In this document: positions 1 through 6,300 of the stretch, piece after piece
How the letters are laid out: the number at the start of each line of letters is the position of its first letter
Numbering within the stretch: position 1 is the stretch's first letter
Assembly (NCBI GenBank): GCA_002473085.1
Contig: DKTP01000004.1
Coordinates: forward strand, 1-14,867
From: Anaerolineales bacterium UBA7227
Lineage (GTDB): Bacteria > Chloroflexota > Anaerolineae > Anaerolineales > Villigracilaceae
DNA: 14,867 nucleotides
Direction: 5' to 3'
The notes under the pieces: generated by a model
What the model saw: the letters and a program-made list of their open reading frames with translations, nothing else
What the model was told of the DNA's origin: nothing
Database searches by the model: none
Translations under genes and position numbers: made by a program

Positions 1-52
1 GTTTAGAGATAGGTTCTAAAGCGTCGAAAAGGGTATTCAGTCTTGTTCGCAT
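1..52 (-). CDS. N-terminal fragment of an unidentified protein (runs off the window)
   Basis: An ATG at 52-50 opens a minus-strand frame that stays open to the window edge and gives 17 residues (MRTRLNTLFDALEPISK). A purine-rich GAGGAG/GAGGG stretch lies just upstream and could serve as a ribosome binding site. The start is 52 bp after the stop of the GntR regulator on the same strand, so the two may be co-transcribed. The fragment is too short to assign a family. It is called from the start codon, the Shine-Dalgarno-like sequence and the consistent direction only. Confidence 0.45.
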   Translation of the reverse strand, partial: MRTRLNTLFDALEPISK

Positions 53-104
53 GGTCCCTCGGCTCCTCAGCGTCCGAATGTATGATTTTGGCAAACCAGC
101 GGTC

Positions 105-836
105 TTAATTCCAGGCCTGTACCAGGCTCAAGTGAAGGAAGGAATCGTCGAAATAATTTATTCCCAGCGCCAGGGGCGTATTATCCCGGGCATAAAAGGC
201 AACTTGCAATTCCAAAACGGTTCGATAGGGGTCGCCTCCCAACAGTTCATGCGTTTCTTTTCCGATCACCCTCGAGTGGATGTCGGTGATGGCAAATCCG
301 ATCTTCTGGCGGCAGTATCGAAGAAAGATATCGCGGATATGGAGCATACCGTCAATGGATTCCATGGGCTCGTGTAAAAGGGAGAAAGGAGTGAAGTTGT
401 TCGCCAGGATCGCCGGCTTCCCGTCGGCGAGAAAAAGCCTCCGCATGAAAAGGAGATCGTCGCCCGGCTGCAGGGCCAGCGCGAGGGCCTCCTTCTCGGA
501 GGCGGACCTTTTTTCGATCATAATGGGCTGAATGGTGGGTTTGTAGCCGTTACTGATTATGAGTTCAGCCAGATCCCATAAATTGCCGGAATGGGCAGAG
601 ACTTCGCGCACGCGCGCGTTGACGTAGGTCCCGTCTCCCTGTTTACGAATGATTAAACCGTTGATTGCCAGTTTTGCCAGCGCGGTGCGCACGGTCGCGC
701 GGCTGACCCCCAGTTCGTCAGACAACTCGATCTCCGAAGGCATGCGGCTGCCAGCGGGATAGAGGCCTTCCCGCAGGCGCTCCAGGAGGATTTCGTCAAC
801 TTGATCTGCAACCGTTTTCGATTGAAGAATGTGCAT
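105..836 (-). CDS. GntR-family transcriptional regulator, HutC/UTRA subfamily
   Basis: The 243-residue protein has an N-terminal winged helix-turn-helix at about residues 8-75. It carries the GntR hallmarks PSEIELSDELGVSRATVR and a wing ending in KQGDGTYV. A UTRA-type effector-binding domain follows (about 90-240), with the family-typical 'ADGKPAILANNF' strand and 'LELQVAFYARDNTPLALGINYF' C-terminal strand pattern. Proteins of this type are dimeric DNA-binding repressors released by a small ligand, often a sugar, amino acid or nucleoside-pathway metabolite. It lies downstream of a BMP-type ABC importer and upstream of another gene start, so it may control either one; its ligand is unknown. 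The gene and its upstream region look AT-richer than the rest of the window (30 of 60 G+C at 121-180). The ribosome binding site before 836 is weak. Two 13-bp palindromes upstream are candidate autoregulatory operators. Confidence 0.9.
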   Translation of the reverse strand: MHILQSKTVADQVDEILLERLREGLYPAGSRMPSEIELSDELGVSRATVRTALAKLAINGLIIRKQGDGTYVNARVREVSAHSGNLWDLAELIISNGYKPTIQPIMIEKRSASEKEALALALQPGDDLLFMRRLFLADGKPAILANNFTPFSLLHEPMESIDGMLHIRDIFLRYCRQKIGFAITDIHSRVIGKETHELLGGDPYRTVLELQVAFYARDNTPLALGINYFDDSFLHLSLVQAWN

Positions 837-852
837 GAAAATCCAATTTGTT

Positions 853-864
853 CGATGATAATCG
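853..864. promoter_or_regulatory. Small inverted repeat near the gntR start (possible operator)
   Basis: CGAT-gata-ATCG is a 4-bp-arm inverted repeat located between the extended -10 element and the gntR start codon. Its position would suit a repressor site, but the arms are short and a chance match is quite possible. Confidence 0.2.
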
Positions 865-877
865 TCTGACGTTTTCT

Positions 878-886
878 GTTATATCA
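878..886 (-). promoter_or_regulatory. Extended -10 promoter element for the downstream gntR
   Basis: On the minus strand the sequence reads TGATATAAC, a TGn-TATAAC extended -10 box, about 42 bp before the gntR start codon. No good -35 box is visible at the expected distance, which extended -10 promoters can tolerate. This is a consensus match only. Confidence 0.4.
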
Positions 887-982
887 CAAATCGCGCGCTC
901 TGGATAGTGTCGTTTTGCACAATCCGTGTGAATATTGGACTTTCAGAAATAGCGTCGGAATCTCTGTATCTGCCGCGCAAGA

Positions 983-995
983 CGTGAATCTCACG
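983..995. promoter_or_regulatory. 13-bp palindrome CGTGAATCTCACG, candidate GntR operator (site 2)
   Basis: The arms CGTGA and TCACG flank a 3-bp centre. They match the arms of the site at 1023-1035, whose centre is 40 bp away, close to four helical turns. The pair lies in the 326-bp gap upstream of the GntR regulator. A paired operator on one face of the helix is the natural reading; which protein binds it is not shown. Confidence 0.45.
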
Positions 996-1022
996 AAAAA
1001 CCATGGAAAGTTCGCGCTCATT

Positions 1023-1035
1023 CGTGAAATTCACG
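1023..1035. promoter_or_regulatory. 13-bp palindrome CGTGAAATTCACG, candidate GntR operator (site 1)
   Basis: This is a perfect palindrome with 6-bp arms (CGTGAA/TTCACG) around one central base. On the minus strand it begins about 7 bp after a possible -10 box (TAAGAT), so it would cover the transcription start, a classic repressor position. A second, similar site lies 40 bp further downstream. Confidence 0.5.
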
Positions 1036-1042
1036 GCCGGGT

Positions 1043-1070
1043 ATCTTATTTCCGAAGGAGTCTTATGCAA
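1043..1070 (-). promoter_or_regulatory. Possible weak sigma-70-like promoter upstream of gntR
   Basis: On the minus strand, TTGCAT (1070-1065) and TAAGAT (1048-1043) are separated by 16 bp. Both boxes are imperfect. The placement directly before the palindrome at 1023-1035 makes it more plausible than the consensus score alone. Confidence 0.3.
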
Positions 1071-1113
1071 TATCCCAGTTGTTTGGGGCGATGTGTTTTG
1101 ATATGGCGGGAGC

Positions 1114-1154
1114 GCCGCGGCGCGGGCCTTTCCTCGGCGGCCGCGCGCCGCGGC
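1114..1154 (-). terminator. GC-rich hairpin after the last importer permease gene (putative terminator or mRNA 3' stabiliser)
   Basis: GCCGCGGCGCG (1114-1124) is perfectly complementary to CGCGCCGCGGC (1144-1154), giving an 11-bp all-GC stem with a 19-nt loop. On the minus strand it begins 8 nt after the permease stop codon (1165-1163), where the importer operon would end. No T-run follows, so it is not a textbook intrinsic terminator. It could block 3' exonucleases or assist another kind of termination. The rest of the 326-bp gap (837-1162) holds the promoter and palindrome signals listed separately; I see no convincing gene in it. Confidence 0.5.
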
Positions 1155-1162
1155 AAGGGAAG

Positions 1163-2131
1163 TTACAGACCGCGTTCGCCGCGGATGTACGGCGTGCCGA
1201 GCGCGGCCGGCGCGCCGAGACGTTTGCGCATGGCCTCGCGTGAGCCGATGATCAGGACGATAATGGTGAACGCGTAGGGAATCATCTGTAGGAAGAAACT
1301 CCAATAGGGATTAAGGTAGAACGGGTTGGGACCGCCAAACAAAACGGCAGGGCCCTGGATGTCGAGAATGAGCCTGCGGAGCGCGCCGAAAGCGTACGAT
1401 CCGACCACCGCCCGGAACGGGTCCCACTGCGCGAAGATGACGAGGCCGACCGCGATCCAGCCCTGACCGCTGGTGGTCATCTCGCTGAACCAGCCGGGCG
1501 CGACCGCCAGGCTAATCGTCGCCCCGGCCAAGCCGGCCAACATGCCGCCGACGAAGACGTAAAGATAGCGGGTGAGGTAGACGTTGATCCCGAGCGCGTC
1601 GGCCGCGGCGGGATGTTCTCCCACCGCGCGCAGGTGCATCCCGGGCCGCGTGTGGTTGATGTAATACCAGGCCAGCGGCGCGAAGATATAGCCGATGTAG
1701 ACCATCACGCTTTGACTTGTAAAGAAGATCGGGCCGAGCAGGGGGATCTGCGAAAGCAACGGGATGGAAAAGTTGGGGAGCAGAGAGATCGCGCCGGCTT
1801 TGCTCAGTCCCTCGCCCAGCACCAGGCTGATGCCGGAGCCGAGGAAGGTGAGAGCCAGCCCGCTCACGACCTGATCCGCTTGCAGCGTGATGACGATGTA
1901 GGCGTGCACCTGGCTGAGAAGCCCGGCCGCGAACATGGCGACCAGCGCTCCCAGCCACGGATTCCCGGTTGAGACGGCCACGCTGTAGGCGCTCATCGCG
2001 CCGACCAGCATCATGCCCTCCACGCCGAGGTTCATCACGCCGGAGCGTTCGGCAAAGATCTCGCCCAGGGTGGCGAATAAAAGGACGGTTCCCGTGCCGA
2101 CGCCTGCCGCAAGGATGATGATCGGATCCAT
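1163..2131 (-). CDS. ABC transporter permease of a BMP-type nucleoside importer (NupQ/YufQ-like)
   Basis: The 322-residue, very hydrophobic protein has about eight to nine predicted membrane segments. It contains the signature of the branched-chain/ribose-type permease family (BPD_transp_2): GVMNLGVEGMML at residues 31-42, and QVVSGLALTFLG at 87-98. It would pair with the preceding permease to form the membrane channel of an importer fed by the BMP lipoprotein and powered by the double-ABC ATPase. The start ATG (2131) is 3 bp after the preceding stop. Its ribosome binding site, GAGGAGG, lies inside the end of the upstream gene, so translation is likely coupled. Length and order match NupQ of nucleoside importers. 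The exact substrate cannot be read from the permease. Confidence 0.9.
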   Translation of the reverse strand: MDPIIILAAGVGTGTVLLFATLGEIFAERSGVMNLGVEGMMLVGAMSAYSVAVSTGNPWLGALVAMFAAGLLSQVHAYIVITLQADQVVSGLALTFLGSGISLVLGEGLSKAGAISLLPNFSIPLLSQIPLLGPIFFTSQSVMVYIGYIFAPLAWYYINHTRPGMHLRAVGEHPAAADALGINVYLTRYLYVFVGGMLAGLAGATISLAVAPGWFSEMTTSGQGWIAVGLVIFAQWDPFRAVVGSYAFGALRRLILDIQGPAVLFGGPNPFYLNPYWSFFLQMIPYAFTIIVLIIGSREAMRKRLGAPAALGTPYIRGERGL

Positions 2132-2134
2132 GTT

Positions 2135-3259
2135 CTATGCCTCCTCGCGCGTGATGCTGACGCGATAACGCAGTAAAAAGTCGCTGGCGATCAGACAGAC
2201 CAGGATAACGCCCTGGATCATTTTCGGCACCCCGGAAGGCTGGATTTCGCGTCCCGCGAGCAACAGGGCGCCGAACAGGATCGAGACGAAGATCGCGGCG
2301 ATCGGATTTAACTTCGACAGCCACGCCACGATGATGCCGGTGAAGCCGTACCCTGCCGCGATGGGCGTGGTCTGCAGGCGGTGGATCACGCCCGTGACTT
2401 CGGACATCCCGCCGAGGCCCGCCAGCGCGCCCGAGAGCATCATCACCAGGATCGTGTTGCGCGTGATGTTGATGCCCGCGTATTGCGCGGCCTGCGGATT
2501 GTCGCCGATCAGGCGGATCTCGTATCCCCAGCGGCTTCGATAAATGACGAACCAGATAATTACGGCGGCGACGATGCCCAGAACCAGCCCAAAGTGAGTG
2601 GTGAGGCCGCTAAACAGCGGAATTTTCTGGGAGTAATCCAAAAGCCGCGGCAGCCAGGCGTTTTGCGGGAATTTGGGGCTCATCTGGAACCCCCCTTCGG
2701 TCCAGACCGCGAACACCCAGAAGTTCACCCACGCGATGGCGATGTAGTTCATCATCAACGTGCTGATGATCTCGTTGACGCGGAATTTCGCCTTGAGGTA
2801 GCCGGGGATGAGGCCCCAGAGCGCGCCGCAGACCATCCCCGCCAGGATCATAACGGGGATGAATATCCACGGAGACGTTTCGGCTGGCAGGACCGGGGCG
2901 AGGACGATCGCGCTGGCGCCCCATGCGCCCATAATGAACTGTCCCTCCGCGCCGATGTTCCATTGTTTCATGCGGAAAGCCACCGAGCAGGCCAGCGTGG
3001 TCAGAAGAATGGGCGTGGCCTTCACGATGGTATCGGACAGAACGCCAAGGCTGCCGAAGGATGCCTTGGCGATGTGCAGATAGGATCTGACCGCGTCCCC
3101 GCCTGCAAAGGTAATCAGAATCCCTCCGAGGACGAGGGCGATCACGATCGCGCCCACCGAAACGGCGGCCGGGTACCACCTGGGCGGTTCGTCCAGGCGC
3201 GGTTCGATGTGCAGGCGCAGGGCGCGTTTGCGCGTCGAGGTCGAAGGGGCTGTGGTCAT
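2135..3259 (-). CDS. ABC transporter permease of a BMP-type nucleoside importer (NupP/YufP-like)
   Basis: The 374-residue protein has a soluble, basic N-terminus of about 30 residues, then a first membrane segment (about 31-53) and several more. Family motifs are FRMKQWNIGAEGQFIMGA (95-112), which corresponds to the 'NIGxEGQ' signature of NupP-type permeases, and VNEIISTLMMNYIA (161-174). It is expected to form a heterodimeric channel with the next permease. The ATG at 3259 is 4 bp after the ATPase stop and is preceded by a CAGGAG ribosome binding site within the end of the ATPase gene. The gene order ATPase-permease-permease is the standard arrangement of BMP-type nucleoside importers. Confidence 0.9.
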   Translation of the reverse strand: MTTAPSTSTRKRALRLHIEPRLDEPPRWYPAAVSVGAIVIALVLGGILITFAGGDAVRSYLHIAKASFGSLGVLSDTIVKATPILLTTLACSVAFRMKQWNIGAEGQFIMGAWGASAIVLAPVLPAETSPWIFIPVMILAGMVCGALWGLIPGYLKAKFRVNEIISTLMMNYIAIAWVNFWVFAVWTEGGFQMSPKFPQNAWLPRLLDYSQKIPLFSGLTTHFGLVLGIVAAVIIWFVIYRSRWGYEIRLIGDNPQAAQYAGINITRNTILVMMLSGALAGLGGMSEVTGVIHRLQTTPIAAGYGFTGIIVAWLSKLNPIAAIFVSILFGALLLAGREIQPSGVPKMIQGVILVCLIASDFLLRYRVSITREEA

Positions 3260-3263
3260 GTTG

Positions 3264-4838
3264 TCACGCTCCTGCCTTGATTTTTTCGAGCGGCGTGCCG
3301 GTCATCATCAGGCCGATCGTATCCACCATTTCCTGTTCGGCTTCGCCGTGGACGGTCATCTCTCCCATGATGCGCCCCTCGTAGATCACTAAGATGCGGT
3401 CGCTCAACCAGAGCAGTTCTTCCAATTCTTCCGAGATCAGGAGGATGCCGGCTCCCGCTTCGCGCTGGGCCAGCAGCAGCCGGTGGACGCCCTCGATCGC
3501 GCCCACGTCCAGCCCGCGCGTGGGTTGGACCGCGACGAGGAAGGACGGCTCCCCCGAAATTTCGCGGGCGAGGATGACGCGTTGCAGGTTTCCGCCCGAA
3601 AGAAGCCGCACGGGCGTCTCCACGTTCGGCACGACGATATCGTACGCCTGTTTCAGTTCCTGGGCAAAATGGGTGGCCTGTTTCATGTCCAGCACCCCGC
3701 GATGCGAGATCGGCTCCTGGCGATATTTTTTCATGATGACGTTGTCGGTCACGCTCAGGTTGGGCGAGGAGCCGACGTGCGTGCGATCCTCCGGGACATG
3801 GGCCAGGCCGCGGCGGATTCCGAACAGCGCGGAGCGGTTGCCCACCGACTCGCCATCCAGCCAGACTTCGCCGCGGGTGCAGCGCCGCAGTCCGCTGATC
3901 ACCTGCGAGAGTTCGCGCTGACCGTTGCCGGCTACGCCGGCCATGCCCACGATCTCGCCGCGGCGGACGGTCATCGAAACCCCGCGTAGGGCCGGCAATC
4001 CCTTGTCGTTTTCGGCGTGGACGTCCCTGACATCCAGCACGACTTTCCCTTCCGGCATGGGCTTCTTCTCGGTGCGAAAAAGCACCAGCCGTCCCACCAT
4101 GAGTTTTGCCAGTTCCTGTGTGGTGACGCCTTTCGCGGAAATGCCCGCGGCCGTCACTTTCCCGCGTCGCAGGACGGTGATGCGGTCCGCGATGGCGGTT
4201 ACTTCATTCAATTTATGACTGATGAAAACAATGGACTTGCCTTTTTCCACCATGGAACGTAACGTGAGGAACAACCCCTCGATCTCCTGCGGCGCAAGCA
4301 CTGCGGTCGGCTCGTCCATGATGAGGGTATTCGCGCCGCGATAGAGCATCTTTAAAATTTCCACGCGCTGCTGCTCGCCCACAGAGAGCTGCCAGATCTT
4401 GGCGCGCGGGTCCACTTTCAGGCCGAAGCGTTCTCCCACCTCCGCCACTTTGTCGTCGTAATCTCGCAGTCGCATGTTGAATTTCGGGTCGTCGAGGCCG
4501 AGCAGGATATTTTCTGTCACCGTTTGCGAACGCACCAGCATGAAGTGCTGGTGGACCATGCCGATTCCTGCTTTGATGGCGTCGCGCGGCGACGAAAATG
4601 CGACCGGCTCGCCTTTGACCAGGATGGAGCCGCCGTCTGCGCGGTAAAGCCCCGCCAGGACGTTCATCAACGTGCTTTTGCCCGCGCCGTTCTCTCCAAG
4701 CAGGGCATGGATTTCTCCGTATCTCAGCTGAAAGTCCACGCAGTCGTTGGCGAGCACGCCGGGAAAGCGCTTGGTCACGCCTTTCATGTCAACCATGAGG
4801 GGCGGTTCGGAGGATGCGATGACGGGGTTTTCTTCCAT
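3264..4838 (-). CDS. Double-domain ABC ATPase of a BMP-type nucleoside importer (NupO/YufO-like)
   Basis: Two fused ABC domains are visible in 524 residues. Domain 1 has Walker A GENGAGKST (48-56), Q-loop Gln97, signature LSVGEQQ (151-157), Walker B TLIMDEP (171-177) and H-loop His208. Domain 2 is degenerate, as is normal for the RbsA/NupO class: GVAGNGQRE (301-309) replaces Walker A, signature LSGGNLQ is at 413-419, and AVQPTRGLD replaces the catalytic Walker B acidic pair. It couples ATP hydrolysis to import through the two downstream permeases. I chose the ATG at 4838 because GGAGAG (4848-4843) is correctly spaced before it. An in-frame ATG at 4907 would run translation through the hairpin at 4870-4899 and has no family-like sequence. 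Confidence 0.93.
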   Translation of the reverse strand: MEENPVIASSEPPLMVDMKGVTKRFPGVLANDCVDFQLRYGEIHALLGENGAGKSTLMNVLAGLYRADGGSILVKGEPVAFSSPRDAIKAGIGMVHQHFMLVRSQTVTENILLGLDDPKFNMRLRDYDDKVAEVGERFGLKVDPRAKIWQLSVGEQQRVEILKMLYRGANTLIMDEPTAVLAPQEIEGLFLTLRSMVEKGKSIVFISHKLNEVTAIADRITVLRRGKVTAAGISAKGVTTQELAKLMVGRLVLFRTEKKPMPEGKVVLDVRDVHAENDKGLPALRGVSMTVRRGEIVGMAGVAGNGQRELSQVISGLRRCTRGEVWLDGESVGNRSALFGIRRGLAHVPEDRTHVGSSPNLSVTDNVIMKKYRQEPISHRGVLDMKQATHFAQELKQAYDIVVPNVETPVRLLSGGNLQRVILAREISGEPSFLVAVQPTRGLDVGAIEGVHRLLLAQREAGAGILLISEELEELLWLSDRILVIYEGRIMGEMTVHGEAEQEMVDTIGLMMTGTPLEKIKAGA

Positions 4839-4842
4839 GTGA

Positions 4843-4848
4843 CTCTCC
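4843..4848 (-). promoter_or_regulatory. Ribosome binding site that fixes the ATPase start
   Basis: GGAGAG on the minus strand ends 4 nt before the ATG at 4838. It supports this start over the longer in-frame one at 4907. Confidence 0.7.
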
Positions 4849-4869
4849 GGGGAGGGGATCGGGTGGACA

Positions 4870-4899
4870 GAGGCCAGACATCTCAGGATGTCTGGCCTC
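4870..4899 (-). terminator. Perfect 13-bp hairpin between the binding-protein and ATPase genes (attenuator or mRNA stabiliser)
   Basis: GAGGCCAGACATC (4870-4882) and GATGTCTGGCCTC (4887-4899) form a 13-bp perfect stem with a 4-nt loop. It lies 15 nt after the lipoprotein stop codon. No T-run follows in either direction, so full intrinsic termination is unlikely. Such hairpins between a binding-protein gene and its ATPase/permease genes often protect the upstream mRNA or cause partial termination, so that more binding protein than channel is made. That role is inferred from position. Confidence 0.6.
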
Positions 4900-4914
4900 C
4901 TGTTCAACTAAAAC

Positions 4915-6123
4915 TTACGGATTGAGGCTGGGCAGTTCGGCGGTGACGCCTTCAGCCCACCAGTACATGCAGTACTTGCATTCGAGTCCGGGGGCTCCGG
5001 GCGGGAACTGATCGAGGTCAGCTTGGACCATCTTCTCGCCGGCCGGGACAATCACGTTGCCTTTGTTGTCCTTGATCTCTCCGGCGAAGACGTCGAAGCG
5101 GGTGAACTCGCCGGCCAGCATGGCGGCCAGCGTGTCTTTCACCATCTGGAGTTCAGCCGCGGGCAGGTCTTGCATGCCCTTGGTCAGCGACTGGCCTTCC
5201 ATGAGGCCCCAGATTCCGAGCGCGCCGGTATCGGCGTCAAAGTATTCCCAGCCGGGTACGTAGGTGCCGGCGCGGACGCCCTCGGTGATGCTGGCGTAGA
5301 CGGGTCCCCAGTTCCAGTAGATGGTGGTGAGGCAGCGCTCCACCTTGCAGGAGCCGATGTAGTCATAGGTGATGCCCCACGTGCCTTTTTCCTGCGCCAC
5401 GTCCGCCACCGCGGGGGTGTCGGCGCCGGTCAGGACGACGTGCGCGCCCGCGTCGAAGAGCGACGCGGCGGCTTCTTTTTCGATCACCGGGTCGTGCCAG
5501 GTGTTGATCCAGCGCACGTCCATGGTGCATTCAGGGCAGGTTTTCTTCGCGCCGAGCATGAAGGCGTTGCCGAGGCGGAGTTCCTCGGGGATCGGGAAGG
5601 TAGCCATGTAGCCAAGTTTCGGATTGCCGTCCAGTTTGGCGCGCGAGCCGGCCAACATGCCGGCCAGGTACTTCATGTCTTCCATCGCGCCGAAGAGGTT
5701 GCCGAAGTTTTTGCCGTTGGCCTTGTAGCCGCTGGCGTGGATGAACATGATGTCCGGGAACTCGCCTGCGACCGTTTCCGTCGGGTCCATGTAGCCGAAG
5801 GACGTGGTGAAGATCAGGTTGAAGCCCTTGCGAGCCAGGGAGCGAATGACCTGTTCGGAGTCCGCGCCTTCAGGGACGTTTTCGACGTAGGCGGTGTGGA
5901 CGTCCTTGACGTGCTCCTGGACGTACACGAGACCCTCGTAGTGCGCTTGTGAGTAGCCGCCGTCGTCGTGCGGGCCGATCAGCACCATGGCCACGTTGAA
6001 CTTGCCCTTTTCAATATCGGGGATTTGCAGGCCTCCGACCGTCTCGGGCTTGGAACCGCAGGCGGAGAGGACCATGACAGCGATCACCATAAGTAAGGCG
6101 ATCTTGGAAAGAGTTGAGCGCAT
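4915..6123 (-). CDS. BMP-family substrate-binding lipoprotein of an ABC importer (BmpA/NupN-like)
   Basis: The 402-residue protein starts with a lipoprotein signal peptide: a basic MRSTLSK, a hydrophobic core, and the lipobox LSAC with the lipidated cysteine at residue 22. The mature part fits the BMP (basic membrane protein / PnrA-like) fold. It opens with FNVAMVLIGPHDDGGYSQAH, and later has MFIHASGYK, NLFGAMEDMKYLAGMLAG and WINTWHDPVIEKEAA, the landmarks of purine-nucleoside binding proteins. It should capture a nucleoside or related ligand outside the membrane and deliver it to the ABC channel encoded downstream. Unusually it has six cysteines in three pairs besides the lipid cysteine: 196/199 (CPEC), 259/264 and 382/385 (CKYC). 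The start has a strong AGGAGGAG ribosome binding site and its own promoter at 6240-6268. The nearby purine genes favour a purine ligand, but this is not proven. Confidence 0.92.
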   Translation of the reverse strand: MRSTLSKIALLMVIAVMVLSACGSKPETVGGLQIPDIEKGKFNVAMVLIGPHDDGGYSQAHYEGLVYVQEHVKDVHTAYVENVPEGADSEQVIRSLARKGFNLIFTTSFGYMDPTETVAGEFPDIMFIHASGYKANGKNFGNLFGAMEDMKYLAGMLAGSRAKLDGNPKLGYMATFPIPEELRLGNAFMLGAKKTCPECTMDVRWINTWHDPVIEKEAAASLFDAGAHVVLTGADTPAVADVAQEKGTWGITYDYIGSCKVERCLTTIYWNWGPVYASITEGVRAGTYVPGWEYFDADTGALGIWGLMEGQSLTKGMQDLPAAELQMVKDTLAAMLAGEFTRFDVFAGEIKDNKGNVIVPAGEKMVQADLDQFPPGAPGLECKYCMYWWAEGVTAELPSLNP

Positions 6124-6239
6124 AGGATACTCCTCCTAGAGTATGAAATGAGAGTGTCAACCAGCGTACTGCCGAACGATTCGTGAGCCGCGCGCCTCCT
6201 TTCATTTTTTTCTTGCGAACAACTTACTCCGGCTTGCCG

Positions 6240-6268
6240 ATTCTAGCCTGAACGCACAAAATGGACAA
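6240..6268 (-). promoter_or_regulatory. Sigma-70-like promoter for the importer operon
   Basis: On the minus strand, TTGTCC (6268-6263) and TAGAAT (6245-6240) are separated by exactly 17 bp. These are 4/6 and 5/6 matches to the -35 and -10 consensus. Transcription would start near 6233, leaving a leader of about 110 nt before the lipoprotein ATG. I see no recognisable riboswitch in the leader. It implies that the importer can be expressed apart from the catabolic genes upstream. Confidence 0.55.
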
Positions 6269-6300
6269 GACGAGGATGTCACCGCTGGGGGCGGATAATG

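Noticed and set aside
879..1304. 141-residue minus-strand frame spanning the end of the last permease gene and the intergenic region, and a 41-codon stretch within it starting at 1004
   Set aside because: It overlaps the permease in another frame, has no ribosome binding site at the internal ATG, and covers the promoter and palindrome signals. The products show no family features.
2381..3280. Long plus-strand open frames opposite the permease, ATPase and lipoprotein genes (for example 2381-3280, 3483-3989 and 5023-5952)
   Set aside because: They are antisense to well-identified genes. Their products are Arg/Ala/Gly/His/Asp-rich with no family motifs, as expected for the reverse strand of GC-rich coding DNA.
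6011..6205. 64-residue minus-strand frame in the leader of the lipoprotein gene, beginning after an AAAGGAGG-like sequence region
   Set aside because: It overlaps the lipoprotein start in another frame and shows no protein-like features. I treated the region as the 5' leader.
6124..6239. A purine riboswitch in the leader of the importer operon
   Set aside because: The leader length is suitable, but I could not find the conserved core or paired loops of known purine or related riboswitches.
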